In this document: positions 34,006 to 43,691 of the stretch, in pieces
Position numbering within the stretch: the first letter of the stretch is position 1
How the letters are laid out: the number at the start of each line of letters is the position of its first letter
Assembly: GCA_016795545.1 (NCBI GenBank)
Contig: JAEUGX010000093.1
Coordinates: 1-44,153, forward strand
DNA length: 44,153 nucleotides
Source of the DNA: Opitutaceae bacterium
Lineage (GTDB): Bacteria > Verrucomicrobiota > Verrucomicrobiia > Opitutales > Opitutaceae
Reading direction: 5' to 3'
The notes under the pieces: model-generated
Databases searched by the model: none
Told to the model about the DNA's origin: nothing
What the model saw: the letters and a program-made list of their open reading frames with translations, nothing else
Program-made: the position numbers and the translations under genes

Positions 34006-35043
34006 CTACGCGAGGGCGGCGCCGCGGGCCAGGTCCGCCGGCGTGTTGAGGTTGGCGAAGGCCGCCGCCTCGGCCGGCTCGGGCAGGTACGCTCGCAACC
34101 GCCCGGCGGCGTGCAGGCGGGCGCAGATCTCCTGGAGTGGGCGGCCGGCGGCCAGGCCGGCTTGCAGCTCCGGCTGGGCCGAGCGATGCCAGGCGGCGGC
34201 GAACGGCTGGAAGCGGCCGTCGACCCGCGGCACGACGGCAGCCCGGGCTTCCCGCGCCCGCCCGGTGATCTTTTCCAGCAGCGCGGGCGTGACGAACGGG
34301 AGGTCCACGGCGAGCACCGCGGTGACCTCGGCCGGCGCGGTGGCGACCGCGCCGCAGAGCGCGGCCAGCGCGCCGCCGTCGGGCGAGCCGTCCTCGAGCC
34401 GTGCGAACCCCGCGGGGGTCCAGCCCTGTTCCGGACGGCAGGAGAGCCGCAGCGGCCAGGCGCCGCTGGCGGCCAGCGTCGCGGCCTGGTGCTCGCCGAG
34501 CGGGCGCCCGCGCCAGTCGAGCGCGGCCTTGTCGCGGCCCATCCGCGACGAGCGCCCGCCGGCCAGCAGCAGGCCGGCGGCGACGGGGCAGTCGACCCGC
34601 AGCGGACCGTCGGTCAGGATGCGGGCGCGCAGTCCGCCGCGACCCCGCAGCCAGGCCTCGGCCCCGGGGCCGACGGCCTGGTCCATCCAGTAGCAGGGCT
34701 TGCACTCGCCGGCGCCGAGGAAGCGGACCCCCTGCACCACGAACTCCTTTCCGTAGAGGGTGGCGAGGTCCACCCCGCGCGTGAGGGCGTTGCGCCGGTA
34801 GACCGTCGGGGCGCGGGGCGGGGGGCGCAGGGCCGCGAGCACGCCGCGGTGCACCTCCTCCGCGAAGAACGTGATCTGGCCGGCATAGTCGGGCCGGTAG
34901 TCCAGGAACCGGTCGCCCTGCAGGCCGCGGCCGGCGACGCACGCCACGGCGTCGACGGCCAGCATGGGATGCTCGCCGGGCGGCTGGCCGTGGTGCCCGA
35001 AGAAATTGTGGCCGGGGGAGAGGTAGAGCGCGGCGATCTGCAT
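34006..35043 (-). CDS. MOSC domain fused to MobA-type molybdenum cofactor guanylyltransferase
   Basis: A 345-residue two-domain protein. Residues 1-150 are a MOSC-type domain: GRGLQGDRFLDYRPDY (38-53), RRNALTRGVDL (83-93) and AGECKPCYW with Cys114 and Cys117. Such domains carry sulfur for molybdenum enzymes. Residues 155-345 are MobA: GLLLAGGRSSRMGRDKAALD (157-176) with the GTP-binding loop and Lys172, plus the metal-site strand VLAVDLPFVTP. MobA joins GMP to molybdopterin to form the MGD cofactor needed by enzymes of the DMSO reductase family. It is the last gene of an operon with FdhD (10-bp gap) and a YdeP-like molybdoenzyme, exactly where an MGD synthesis function is wanted. The fusion is intact in one frame. 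Confidence 0.88.
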   Translation of the reverse strand: MQIAALYLSPGHNFFGHHGQPPGEHPMLAVDAVACVAGRGLQGDRFLDYRPDYAGQITFFAEEVHRGVLAALRPPPRAPTVYRRNALTRGVDLATLYGKEFVVQGVRFLGAGECKPCYWMDQAVGPGAEAWLRGRGGLRARILTDGPLRVDCPVAAGLLLAGGRSSRMGRDKAALDWRGRPLGEHQAATLAASGAWPLRLSCRPEQGWTPAGFARLEDGSPDGGALAALCGAVATAPAEVTAVLAVDLPFVTPALLEKITGRAREARAAVVPRVDGRFQPFAAAWHRSAQPELQAGLAAGRPLQEICARLHAAGRLRAYLPEPAEAAAFANLNTPADLARGAALA

Positions 35044-35053
35044 GGGCGCGGGA

Positions 35054-35878
35054 TCAGGGCGGCTGCAGGCCGAGGCGCTCGGCGCCGGCGTAGACGTTGA
35101 GGCGGTCGGCGCGCAGGAAGCCGACGAGCGTCTGCCCGCCCCGGGTGGCGCAGGCGACGGCCAGGCTCGAGGGGGCGCCGATGCCCGCGACGAGCGGCAC
35201 GCCCGCGGCCAGGGCCTTCTGCACCAGCTCGAACGACACGCGCCCGCTCAGCAGCAGGCCATGGCGGCGCAGGGGCAGGAGCCCATCGAGCAGGGCCCGG
35301 CCCAGCACCTTGTCGAGGGCGTTGTGGCGGCCGACATCCTCGCGCACGATCACCAGCCGGCCCGACGTGTCGAACAGCGCGCAGCCGTGGAGGCCGCCGG
35401 TCGAGGCGAAGACGGGCTGCGCCGCCCGCAGGCTCGCCGGCAGGCCGGCCAGCACGGCGGGGTCGAAGCGGGGCCCCGGCGCCGCGGGCGGGAAGGCCTG
35501 CAGCACGGCGTCGAGCGTGGCCTTGCCGCAGACGCCGCAGCTCGAGGAGCTGAAGACGTGCCGGGTGAGGCGCGCCAGGTCGAGCGGCGCCGACGGCGCC
35601 AGCAGGGCGTTGAGCACGTTGCCGGAGGCGCCGGCCGCCTGGTCCCGGCAGACCACGAGGTCGAGCACGTCATCCGCGCCCCGGATCACCCCCTCGGTCA
35701 GCAGGAAGCCGGCGGCCAGCTCGCGGTCGTGTCCGGGCGTGCGCATGACGACGGCGACGCTCCGGTCGGCCACGCGCAGCTCCAGCGGCTCCTCCGCGGC
35801 CACGGCGTCCTCGGCGGCGGGGGCCGCGCCGTCCGGGGTCCAGCGGCGGACGGGGACCTTGACCGGGTCGGGGGTCAT
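35054..35878 (-). CDS. fdhD: FdhD sulfurtransferase for molybdenum cofactor
   Basis: A 274-residue protein of the standard FdhD length. Visible motifs are the N-terminal LELRVADRSVAVVMRTPGHD followed by ELAAGFLLTEGVI. The sulfur-carrying CGVCGK has Cys114 and Cys117. The C-terminal part has REDVGRHNALDKVLG, a signature of the family, and SGRVSFELVQKA. In E. coli FdhD takes sulfur from IscS and adds it to the Mo-bis-MGD of formate dehydrogenase. Here it lies between the YdeP-like molybdoenzyme (21-bp gap) and MOSC-MobA (10-bp gap), so it probably serves that enzyme. Confidence 0.93.
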   Translation of the reverse strand: MTPDPVKVPVRRWTPDGAAPAAEDAVAAEEPLELRVADRSVAVVMRTPGHDRELAAGFLLTEGVIRGADDVLDLVVCRDQAAGASGNVLNALLAPSAPLDLARLTRHVFSSSSCGVCGKATLDAVLQAFPPAAPGPRFDPAVLAGLPASLRAAQPVFASTGGLHGCALFDTSGRLVIVREDVGRHNALDKVLGRALLDGLLPLRRHGLLLSGRVSFELVQKALAAGVPLVAGIGAPSSLAVACATRGGQTLVGFLRADRLNVYAGAERLGLQPP

Positions 35879-35899
35879 GCGGGCGGGGCCGGGAGGCCG

Positions 35900-38152
35900 C
35901 TAGACCGCGGCCGGCTCGGCGGCGCGCTCGAGGCGGACGCGGGCGTTGTAGTCGGGCGTGTCGCTCGACGGCTCGCGGGCGTCGCGCGGCAGCAGGTGGT
36001 TGCCCTCGGGCCAGTGGATCTGGAGGTTGCCGGGCGCGATGGGGGCGAGGAAGACGCGGCCGGCGAAGCGGCCGCGCTCGTTGCTGAGCTCGACCCGGTC
36101 GCCGTGCATCAGGTGGCGCGCGGCGGCGTCGTCGGCGTTCATGAGCACGGCGTCGCGCGGGGCCCCGTTCAGCGGGTCGACCTCGGCGTAGATGAGGGTG
36201 TTGAACTGCTTGCCGCGGCGGGTGCTGACGTGGAAGGTGCCGTCGTCCGGGGCCGGGGCCGGGAGGGCCGGGGTGGTGAACACCGCGCGCTCGTCCGGCA
36301 GCGGGAAGCGGCCGCCGGCGCAGAGGTGCCGGCCGCCGTACTGGAAGGCGTCGCCCGTCTTCCGCAGGCGCTGCACCCCGTCGTAGAAGGGCACTACGCG
36401 CGCGATCTCCTCGCGGAGCGCCCAGCCGTCGGCGGCGCCGAGCTGCGCGGCGCGCTCCGGCCAGGCGGCCGCGGCGAGGTCGCGGAGGATCTTCCACTCG
36501 GCCCGCGCCTCGCCCACCGCCCGCGGCAACTCGGGGCTGAACATCACCCGCCGCTCGGTGCTGGTCTCCGTGCCGCCGTCGTCCTGCTCGTAGCGGGTCT
36601 TGGCGGGCAGGAGCCAGACCTCCTCGCCCGGCTCGACGAACATCTGGTCGGTGAGGATGATGTCCTGGTGGATGCGCACCGGCACGCGGGCCAGGGCCGC
36701 GCGCACATAGTCGGGATCGGGCATCGTGCGCAGCAGGTTGCCGCCCGCGCAGTAGAAGACGTCGAGCTGCCCGCGCTGGGACGCCTCGACCATCTCCGGA
36801 GTGGTGTAGCCCGGCGCGGTCGGGATGGGGAAGCCGTAGTGCCGCTCGAGGGCGGCGGCGTTCTCGCGGGTGATGGGCTTGCCGCCCGGCAGGGCCGTGG
36901 AATAGCAGCCCATCTCGGCGCCGCCCTGCACGGAGGAATGGCCGCGGATCGGCACGACCCCGCAGCCGTCGCGGCCGACCCAGCCGCGGGCCAGGGCGAG
37001 GTTCAGGATCATGCGCACGCCGTCGGAGCCGGTCGGCTGCTGGGTGATGCCCATGCTCCAGACGAGCACGCCCTTGGCCGCTGTGCCGATGAGGCGGGCG
37101 AACTCCTCCATGCTCGCGCGCGGCAGCCCGCTGGCGGCCTCCAGCTGCTCCCAGGGGAGCTCGTGCACGCGGGCGCGGAGGGCGTCGATGCCCGTGGTGT
37201 GCGCCGCGACGAAGGCGCGGTCCACCTGGCCCGCCGCGAACAGCGCCTTGAGCGCGCCGTAGAGGAAGGCGATGTCGCCGCCCTGCGCGACCGGAAACCA
37301 GTGGTCGGCCAGGTCGGTGCCGAAGAGCGCGCTGCGGGCGTCGGACGGCACCCAGTAGCGCTTCATGCCCGGCTCGAGGTAGGGGTTGACCAGGATGATG
37401 CGCACGCCGCGGCGCTTGGCCAGCAGCAGGTACTTGGTCGTCACCGGCTGGTCGTTCGCCGGGTTGGCCCCGAAGAACACGAGGACGTCCGTCTCCAGCC
37501 AGTCGACGTAGCTGCAGGTCGACGCCGCGACGCCGACCTGCTCCTTCATGGCGGAGGTCGACGGCGCGTGGCAGAGGCGGGCGGCGTTGTCGACGTGGTT
37601 GGTGCCGAGGAAGCGCGCGGCCTTCTGCGCCATGTAATAAACCTCGTTGGTGACGCCCCGCGCGGTGATGAAGAAGGCGAGGCGCTGCGGGTCGGTGGCG
37701 CGGAGGCGGGCGCCCAGGCGCGCCAGCGTCTCCTCCCACGACACGCGCGTGAAGCCGCGCTCGCCGCGCCGGCGCACCAGCGGGCAGGGGATGCGGCCGA
37801 GCTCCCGCAGCTGGCGGTTGTCGAGGGCCGCGAGCGGTGCGACATCGGCCAGCCGCGCCGGGTCGAATGGCCCCACCGTGTTGAGCCGCAGCAGGTTCAG
37901 GCGCGTCATGCAGAGGTGCACGCCCGGGATGGTCCAGTCGTGCAGCCCGGCGACGCCGAGGGCGCAGCCGTCGCAGACGCCGCGCGTCAGCACCTTCCAC
38001 GCGTAGGCCGGGTTGTCGCGGTTGCGCCAGGCGATCCCGAGCATGTCGCGGAAATGTTTCGGCTTTCGCCACCCGATCCCGAAGGGCAGCACGCGGGCGA
38101 GCTGTTCCCAGAAACCGGACGAGACGCGGTGGTCGGCGGAAGCAGTGGGCAT
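35900..38152 (-). CDS. YdeP/FdhA-like molybdopterin oxidoreductase
   Basis: A 750-residue enzyme of the FdhF/YdeP subfamily (E. coli YdeP is 759 aa). The start is ATG 38152; a GTG 13 codons upstream is less likely. Residues 60-81 hold the reduced iron-sulfur motif, CDGCALGVAGLHDW...HLC (Cys60, Cys63, Cys81). The Mo-site region has NAARLCHAPSTSAMKE with candidate ligand Cys194. Later blocks include FFGANPANDQPVTTKYLLLA, RGHSSVQGGAEMGC and the C-terminal MGD-binding NERGRF. YdeP-type proteins are linked to acid resistance and formate-like chemistry, but the physiological substrate is not established. It heads an operon with fdhD and MOSC-MobA, and is divergent from the sulfatase. Confidence 0.88.
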   Translation of the reverse strand: MPTASADHRVSSGFWEQLARVLPFGIGWRKPKHFRDMLGIAWRNRDNPAYAWKVLTRGVCDGCALGVAGLHDWTIPGVHLCMTRLNLLRLNTVGPFDPARLADVAPLAALDNRQLRELGRIPCPLVRRRGERGFTRVSWEETLARLGARLRATDPQRLAFFITARGVTNEVYYMAQKAARFLGTNHVDNAARLCHAPSTSAMKEQVGVAASTCSYVDWLETDVLVFFGANPANDQPVTTKYLLLAKRRGVRIILVNPYLEPGMKRYWVPSDARSALFGTDLADHWFPVAQGGDIAFLYGALKALFAAGQVDRAFVAAHTTGIDALRARVHELPWEQLEAASGLPRASMEEFARLIGTAAKGVLVWSMGITQQPTGSDGVRMILNLALARGWVGRDGCGVVPIRGHSSVQGGAEMGCYSTALPGGKPITRENAAALERHYGFPIPTAPGYTTPEMVEASQRGQLDVFYCAGGNLLRTMPDPDYVRAALARVPVRIHQDIILTDQMFVEPGEEVWLLPAKTRYEQDDGGTETSTERRVMFSPELPRAVGEARAEWKILRDLAAAAWPERAAQLGAADGWALREEIARVVPFYDGVQRLRKTGDAFQYGGRHLCAGGRFPLPDERAVFTTPALPAPAPDDGTFHVSTRRGKQFNTLIYAEVDPLNGAPRDAVLMNADDAAARHLMHGDRVELSNERGRFAGRVFLAPIAPGNLQIHWPEGNHLLPRDAREPSSDTPDYNARVRLERAAEPAAV

Positions 38153-38283
38153 CGGGGAGTTGGTGGCGGCGGTCCGGGCGGGGCTGAACACTCGGGAAAA
38201 CCAGTTAATGGGGACGAATCAACATTATTGAGCGCGCGGACGAACGGCGTTGCGGCGGAGGGGAACATTGCTAGGGCTGGGGC

Positions 38284-39963
38284 ATGGCAAGCTCTTCCTC
38301 TTCCGGCCCGGGCATGCCCCGGCGGGATTTCCTGCGCACGATCGGGGTGGGTGCGGCGACGCTGGGCGCCCCGAACCTGCTGCCGGCGTCGGCGCCTGCG
38401 GGCGCCGCCCGCGGCGCCCCGGCCCGCGGCGCCCGGCCCAACATCCTCCTGGTCATGACGGACCAGCATGACCCGGCGATCGCCGGCTTCGCGGGCGACC
38501 CGGTCGTCCACACCCGCCATCTCGACGCCCTGGCGCGGCAGTCGGTCCGCTTCACGGCGGCCGCGTGCACGGCGCCGGCCTGCACGCCCTCGCGCATGAG
38601 CATGCTCACGGCCAAGGAGGTCCACCGCTGCGCCGGGTGGGGCAACCACTGGATCATCTTTCCCGAGCACGTGACCTGGCCCGGGCACTTCGCGGCGCAC
38701 GGCTACCGCACCTGCCTGGTGGGCAAGATGCACTACGGCGGCCGCGACCAGATGCAGGGTTTCCAGGACCGGCCCTACGGCGATCTGCGCCATGGGCTGG
38801 GCCACCAGCCCGATCCCCTCGCGATGTTCCCGGGTTACGCCGGGCCGCGCAGCGGCGGGGTGAGCGAGGTGCCGGAGAGCCTCATGCAGGACGTGGTCGT
38901 CACGCGCGAGACGCTGGCCTACGTGCTCGAGCACGAGGCCGCGGGCACCGGGCAGCCCTGGTTCGTGTGCGCGTCCTACGGCCGGCCGCACTCGCCCTAC
39001 ACGGCGCCGGGGCGCTACCTGCGCCGCTACCGCGACCGCGTGCCCCCGCCGCCCGACGGCGGGGCCGTGCCGGACGAGCCCCTGGCGGCGAAGGTCGCGG
39101 AGACCTACCGCGGCCTGCAGCCCGACGAGATCCGGCGCGGCCGCGAGGGCTACTACGCGGCCCTCGACTTTGTCGACGACTGCATCGGCGAGCTGCTCGA
39201 CGGGCTGCGCAAGCAGGGCCTGCTGGAGAACACGATCGTCATCTACACCAGCGACCACGGCGAGATGCTCGGCAACCACGGGCTGTGGGCGAAGACGGTC
39301 TACTACCAGCGCTCGGTCGGCGTGCCGCTGCTGCTGTCCGGTCCCGGGATCGCGGCCGGCGCGCACGAGGTCGCGCACCCGGTGTCGCTGATGGACCTCT
39401 TCCCGACGACCTGCGAGCTCGCGGGGCTGCCGGTCCCGGAGGGCCTCGACGGCCGCAGCCTGGCGGCGGTGCTGGCCGCGCCCGCCGCGGCGCCGGCGCC
39501 GCACGAGGCGGTGCTCAGCGCCTACTACCTCTACGGCGCCATCGTCAGCAGCCCGCACAATCCGCCGCCGAAGACCACCGAGCCCAACCGCGCCTGGCGG
39601 TCGGCGCGGTCGGCGCGCTGGAAGTACGTCGAGATCGAGGGCGGCCGGCCGCTGCTCTTCGACCTGGCGCAGGATCCCGGCGAGACCACGAACCTCGCCG
39701 GCCGCCCCGAGCACGCGGGCGTCTGCGCCGCGCACCGGGCGATCGTCTTCCGCGACTTCTCCTGGGAGGGCGCGAAGCGCCAGCTGGCCGCGGACCGCGC
39801 CCGGGTGCCGCAGTTCAAGTCGGGCCGCCCGCCGTCCACGCCCAACCAGTACCGCCTGCCCGACGGCCGCGAGTTCGACGCCGAGGCCGGGCTCTACGGC
39901 GCGCGCTGGCTGACCATCCCGCCGGGCGCGGACGGGGGTATCATCCCGCAGCAGTTCGGCTGA
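38284..39963 (+). CDS. Tat-exported sulfatase
   Basis: A 559-residue type I sulfatase. The N-terminus has the twin-arginine signal MPRRDFLRTIGVGAATLGA (residues 11-29). ATG 38284 was used; ATG 38314 would also keep the signal. The active-site signature is CTPSR with Cys100, to be converted to formylglycine by an unlinked maturase. Metal-ligand regions are ILLVMTDQHDP near the start and YTSDHGEMLGNHGLW near 322. The C-terminal KYVEIEGGRPLLFDLAQDP strand is typical. Such enzymes remove sulfate esters from glycans, common in polysaccharide-degrading Verrucomicrobiota. No glycoside hydrolase is next to it, so the substrate cannot be assigned. Confidence 0.93.
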   Translation: MASSSSSGPGMPRRDFLRTIGVGAATLGAPNLLPASAPAGAARGAPARGARPNILLVMTDQHDPAIAGFAGDPVVHTRHLDALARQSVRFTAAACTAPACTPSRMSMLTAKEVHRCAGWGNHWIIFPEHVTWPGHFAAHGYRTCLVGKMHYGGRDQMQGFQDRPYGDLRHGLGHQPDPLAMFPGYAGPRSGGVSEVPESLMQDVVVTRETLAYVLEHEAAGTGQPWFVCASYGRPHSPYTAPGRYLRRYRDRVPPPPDGGAVPDEPLAAKVAETYRGLQPDEIRRGREGYYAALDFVDDCIGELLDGLRKQGLLENTIVIYTSDHGEMLGNHGLWAKTVYYQRSVGVPLLLSGPGIAAGAHEVAHPVSLMDLFPTTCELAGLPVPEGLDGRSLAAVLAAPAAAPAPHEAVLSAYYLYGAIVSSPHNPPPKTTEPNRAWRSARSARWKYVEIEGGRPLLFDLAQDPGETTNLAGRPEHAGVCAAHRAIVFRDFSWEGAKRQLAADRARVPQFKSGRPPSTPNQYRLPDGREFDAEAGLYGARWLTIPPGADGGIIPQQFG

Positions 39964-39990
39964 GCCGGCGCGCTCCGCCGCCCCCGCCGC

Positions 39991-41832
39991 TCACACCTCG
40001 ACCAGGTCCTTCTCGACCTTCAGGTTGTCGATGATGAAGTCCTGCCGCTCCGGCGAGTTCTTGCCCATGTAGAACGTCAGGAGCTCGTCGCTGCTGTAGA
40101 GGTGGTGCAGGTTCACGGGCTCGAGGCGGATGTTCTCCCCGATGAAGTCCTTGAACTCGCCGGCGGAGATCTCGCCGAGGCCCTTGAAGCGCGTGATCTC
40201 GTGGCCCGCGCCGAGCTGCGCCATCGCGGCCTGCTTCTCCTCCTCGCTGTAGCAATAGACGGTCTGCCGCTTGTTGCGCACGCGGAAGAGCGGCGTCTCG
40301 AGGATGAAGAGGTGCCCGTGCCGGATGAGGTCGGGGAAAAACTGGAGGAAGAAGGAGATCAGGAGCAGGCGGATGTGCATGCCGTCGACGTCGGCGTCGG
40401 TGGCGATGACGACCCGGTTGTAGCGGAGCCCGTCCATGCCGTCCTCGACGTTGAGCGCGGCCTGCAGCAGGTGGAACTCCTCGTTCTCGTAGATGACCTT
40501 CTTCGAGAGCCCGAACGTGTTCAGCGGCTTGCCCTTCAGGGCGAACACGGCCTGGGTCTGCACGTCGCGGGTCGCGGTGAGCGAGCCGGCGGCGGAGTCG
40601 CCCTCGACGATGAAGAGCGTGCTCTCCTCCGCGCGCGCGTGGCGGTCGCCGAGGTGCAGGCGGCAGTCGCGGAGCTTGCGGTTGTGGAGCGAAGCCTTCT
40701 TGGCGCGCTCGCGGGCCAGGTTCCGGATGCCGGCCAGCTCCTTGCGCTCGTGCTCGTTCTCCTCGATCTTGCGCTTGATGACCTCCGCCGTCTCGCGGTG
40801 CTTGTGCAGGTAGGTGTCGAGGGCCTGCTGCATGAACTTGCCCACGAACTCGCGGATCGACGGCCCGTTCGGCCCGATGTCGCTCGACCCGAGCTTGGTC
40901 TTGGTCTGCGACTCGAAGACCGGCTCCTGCACGCGCACGACGATGGCGGCGTCGATCGACTGCCGCACGTCGGCGGCGTCGTAATCCTTCTTGAAGTGGT
41001 TGCGCACCGTCTCGACCAGCGCCTCGCGGAAGGCCGCCAGGTGCGTGCCGCCCATGGTTGTGTGCTGGCCGTTGACGAACGACCAGTACTCCTCGCCGTA
41101 GTGGTTGCCGTGGGTGAACGCCACCTCGATGTCCTCGCCCTCGAGGTGGATGATCGGGTACAGCGGCTCGCCGCTGAGCTCCTTCGTCAGCAGGTCCTTG
41201 AGCCCGTGCTCCGACTTGAACGGCTGGCCGTTGAGCGTGAGCGTGAGGCCGCGGTTGAGGAAGGCGTAGTTCCACAGCATGTCCTCGATGAACTCGGTGC
41301 GGAACTTGAAGTCCTTGCCGAAGAGCGCCTCGTCGGGCGTGAACTCGATCAGCGTGCCGTTGCGCTCGTCGGTCTTCGCGATCTTGTGGTCCTTCTTCAG
41401 CCGGCCCTGCGCGAACTCGACGACCTTGGTCTGGCCGTCGCGCACCGCCTGCGCCCGGTAGTGGACGGACAGCGCGTTGACGGCCTTCTGCCCGACGCCG
41501 TTGAGGCCGACGGCCTTCTGGAAGGTCTCGCTGTCGTACTTGGCGCCGGTGTTGATCACCGACACGCACTCGAGCACCTTGCCCAGCGGGATGCCGCGGC
41601 CGTAGTCGCGCACGCGGACGGTCCGGTCGCTGAGCTCGACCTCGATCTTGCGCCCGTGGCCCATCGCGAACTCGTCGATCGAGTTGTCGATGGATTCCTT
41701 GAGGAGCACGTAGATGCCGTCCTCGGCGTGGGCGCCGTTCCCGAGCCGGCCGATGTACATGCCGGGCCGCAGGCGGATGTGCTCGGTCGACGACAGGGTC
41801 TTGATGCTGGCTTCAGTGTAGTTGGAGGCCAT
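39991..41832 (-). CDS. parE: DNA topoisomerase IV subunit B
   Basis: A 613-residue type IIA topoisomerase ATPase subunit, close to E. coli ParE (630). Start ATG 41832 ([20 protein letters not shown]). GHKL ATPase motifs are [12 protein letters not shown] and VRDYGRGIP, then [14 protein letters not shown]. The TOPRIM domain has [11 protein letters not shown] with its catalytic Glu, and [12 protein letters not shown]. The C-terminus ends [19 protein letters not shown] and [11 protein letters not shown]. GyrB would normally be longer and linked to gyrA or dnaA, so ParE is favoured, with ParC encoded at 29179-31332. The gene ends 27 bp from the convergent sulfatase. Confidence 0.92.
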   Translation of the reverse strand: MASNYTEASIKTLSSTEHIRLRPGMYIGRLGNGAHAEDGIYVLLKESIDNSIDEFAMGHGRKIEVELSDRTVRVRDYGRGIPLGKVLECVSVINTGAKYDSETFQKAVGLNGVGQKAVNALSVHYRAQAVRDGQTKVVEFAQGRLKKDHKIAKTDERNGTLIEFTPDEALFGKDFKFRTEFIEDMLWNYAFLNRGLTLTLNGQPFKSEHGLKDLLTKELSGEPLYPIIHLEGEDIEVAFTHGNHYGEEYWSFVNGQHTTMGGTHLAAFREALVETVRNHFKKDYDAADVRQSIDAAIVVRVQEPVFESQTKTKLGSSDIGPNGPSIREFVGKFMQQALDTYLHKHRETAEVIKRKIEENEHERKELAGIRNLARERAKKASLHNRKLRDCRLHLGDRHARAEESTLFIVEGDSAAGSLTATRDVQTQAVFALKGKPLNTFGLSKKVIYENEEFHLLQAALNVEDGMDGLRYNRVVIATDADVDGMHIRLLLISFFLQFFPDLIRHGHLFILETPLFRVRNKRQTVYCYSEEEKQAAMAQLGAGHEITRFKGLGEISAGEFKDFIGENIRLEPVNLHHLYSSDELLTFYMGKNSPERQDFIIDNLKVEKDLVEV

Positions 41833-41963
41833 GGATTTGCCTGGAAACAGAGGACGGGCCGCGCGGGGTGGCAAGCGTGTTTGCGGCGGCCGGCGGCGTT
41901 TTGCAGATGACGCCGGCCCCCGGATCCGTCAGGGTGGGCGGAAACGGCCCCGCCGCTCCCGCC

Positions 41964-42899
41964 ATGAACCGTCGCTCCCGCCTTTGGTTGACCCTGCTCC
42001 TGCTGGCCGCGTCCGTGACCGGGCGCGCCGCACTCACCGTGGAGGAGCTCGCGCGGCAGCCCGAACTGTGGCCCGCGCAGGTCACCCTCACCGCGAGCGC
42101 CAAGGCCACCGTGCTCAAGGACGGCAAGCCCGCGGGCATCCGCCTGCTGGGCGCGGGCAAGACTCTCGTGGTGGCGGGAGTGTCCGCCGAGGGGGTCACC
42201 GGCCGCACCACGGACGCGCTCGTGCTGGTGCCGCTGGACAAGACCGACCTGCTGGCGCAGGTGGGCCGGGCGCACCCGGAACACGCCACGGACGGGCAGC
42301 GGGAGTCCGCGGCCCAATCCGCGGCGATGAAGCAGCTGCTCGACGGCGCCGTCGAGAAGGCGCGGGCCGCGCGGGCGGCGCCGGCCCCGGCCGCGCCGGT
42401 CGCGACCGCGCCGCCCGCCTGGGCGGGCCAGGCGTCGCCGGTGCAGAAGCTGCTGGCGGGCCGGCTCGTGCGGCTCGACAGCGGCACCCTCAAGCCGTTC
42501 GACGCCGGTCAGCTCGGCGGGGTCAAGTACTACGGCGTCATGTTCTCCGCCGGCTGGTGCCCGCCGTGCCGGGCGTTCGCGCCGCAACTGCTCGACCACT
42601 ACCGGCGCCTGCGCGCGGAATTCCCCGAGTTCGAGCTGGTGCTGGTCAGCCGCGACCGTTCGCCGGCCGCCATGCTCGACTACATGCGGGAGGAGGCCAT
42701 GCCCTGGCCCGCGCTGCGGCACGGCCAGGCCGAGAAGGTGCCGGCCATCGACCGGCTGGCCGGCCCGGGCATCCCCTGCCTGGTTCTGATCGATGCCGAG
42801 GGCCGCGTGCTGGCCGACAGCTTCCGCGGCGACGACTACCTCGGGCCCGCCAGCGTGCTCGAGGCGGCCTGGCGCATCCTGAGGAAGCAGCGCGGCTGA
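41964..42899 (+). CDS. Exported thioredoxin-like protein
   Basis: A 311-residue protein with a signal peptide (RLWLTLLLLAASVTGRA). Residues 25-130 form an uncharacterised beta-rich segment, followed by an Ala/Pro-rich linker. The last about 150 residues are a nucleoredoxin-like thioredoxin fold: YYGVMFSAGWCPPCRAFAPQ with redox Cys199 and Cys202, EFELVLVSRDRSPAAM, and the cis-Pro loop GPGIPCLVLID. It should act as a periplasmic disulfide reductant. The unusual N-terminal half may be a partner-binding domain. It is divergent from parE by 131 bp. Confidence 0.85.
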   Translation: MNRRSRLWLTLLLLAASVTGRAALTVEELARQPELWPAQVTLTASAKATVLKDGKPAGIRLLGAGKTLVVAGVSAEGVTGRTTDALVLVPLDKTDLLAQVGRAHPEHATDGQRESAAQSAAMKQLLDGAVEKARAARAAPAPAAPVATAPPAWAGQASPVQKLLAGRLVRLDSGTLKPFDAGQLGGVKYYGVMFSAGWCPPCRAFAPQLLDHYRRLRAEFPEFELVLVSRDRSPAAMLDYMREEAMPWPALRHGQAEKVPAIDRLAGPGIPCLVLIDAEGRVLADSFRGDDYLGPASVLEAAWRILRKQRG

Positions 42900-43011
42900 A
42901 GCCGGCGCGCGCGCGGGGCCGGTTGTGCCGGCCGCCCGCGGCGGTCCCTGTGCCGCCGGGGTGACGGGCCCGGGCGTTGACGCCCGCCGGCGGGCCGGCG
43001 AGGGTGGGGCC

Positions 43012-43677
43012 ATGAAAGTCACGTACTACCTCGAGATCCTGTCGTCCTGGTGTCATTGGGTGGAGCCGGTCTGGGCCGAGTTGAAGGCGCGCTACGCCGG
43101 CCGCGCCGAGTTCGAGTGGAAGATCGCGCTGATGAACCCGGGCGATTTCCCGACGTCCCCGGCGCAGTGCGACTGGTTCTACCGGCGCAGCGGCGGCACG
43201 GTGATGCATTCCCCGTTCATGCTGGACTCGGGCTGGATCGAACCGGCGCGGAACGGACACTACGAGGCGCCGAATCTCGTGGCCGAGGCGGCGCGCGACT
43301 TTGGTTTTGACGGCGACGAGATCCGGCTCGCGCTCGCGCGCGCCGCCCTGCGCGAGGGGAAAAGGGTCGGCGACCTGGCCACCGCGGTGAACGTCGCCGT
43401 CGCGGCCGGCGGGCGCCGGCTCAACGCGAAGAAGCTCCGTACCGCCGCCGAGTCCAAGGCGGTGCGCGCGCGGGTCGACGCCAGCACCGCGGCGTTTCAC
43501 GCCCACCAGATCAACCAGCGGCCCGCGTTCGTGCTCACGGATGCGATCGGCGACAAAGCCGTCTTTTCCGGCCTCGTGCGCCTGGAGCCCCTCGCCGCCA
43601 CGATCGACGCCATGCTCGCCGACACGGCCGCCTACGCCGCGCACGCCGTGCACCACGGCAAGCCGCCCGCGGCGTGA
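43012..43677 (+). CDS. DsbA-family thioredoxin-fold protein (2-hydroxychromene isomerase-like)
   Basis: A 221-residue cytosolic protein with no signal peptide. The start reads VTYYLEILSSWCHWVEPVW, with a single active-site-like Cys14 in WCHW rather than CxxC. That resembles the FrnE / 2-hydroxychromene-2-carboxylate isomerase branch of the DsbA fold, which can be thiol-based or glutathione-dependent. Later features are a helix-rich insertion and INQRPAFVLTDAIGDKAVFS, carrying the cis-Pro loop RPAF. The substrate is unknown. The gene follows the thioredoxin-like gene by 112 bp. Confidence 0.82.
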   Translation: MKVTYYLEILSSWCHWVEPVWAELKARYAGRAEFEWKIALMNPGDFPTSPAQCDWFYRRSGGTVMHSPFMLDSGWIEPARNGHYEAPNLVAEAARDFGFDGDEIRLALARAALREGKRVGDLATAVNVAVAAGGRRLNAKKLRTAAESKAVRARVDASTAAFHAHQINQRPAFVLTDAIGDKAVFSGLVRLEPLAATIDAMLADTAAYAAHAVHHGKPPAA

Positions 43678-43691
43678 AGGGGGGACGTACC

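Noticed and set aside
35042..38458. Very long plus-strand open frame opposite the molybdoenzyme operon
   Set aside because: Shadow of high-GC coding DNA; no motifs, whereas the minus strand encodes MOSC-MobA, FdhD and a YdeP-like enzyme with intact signatures.
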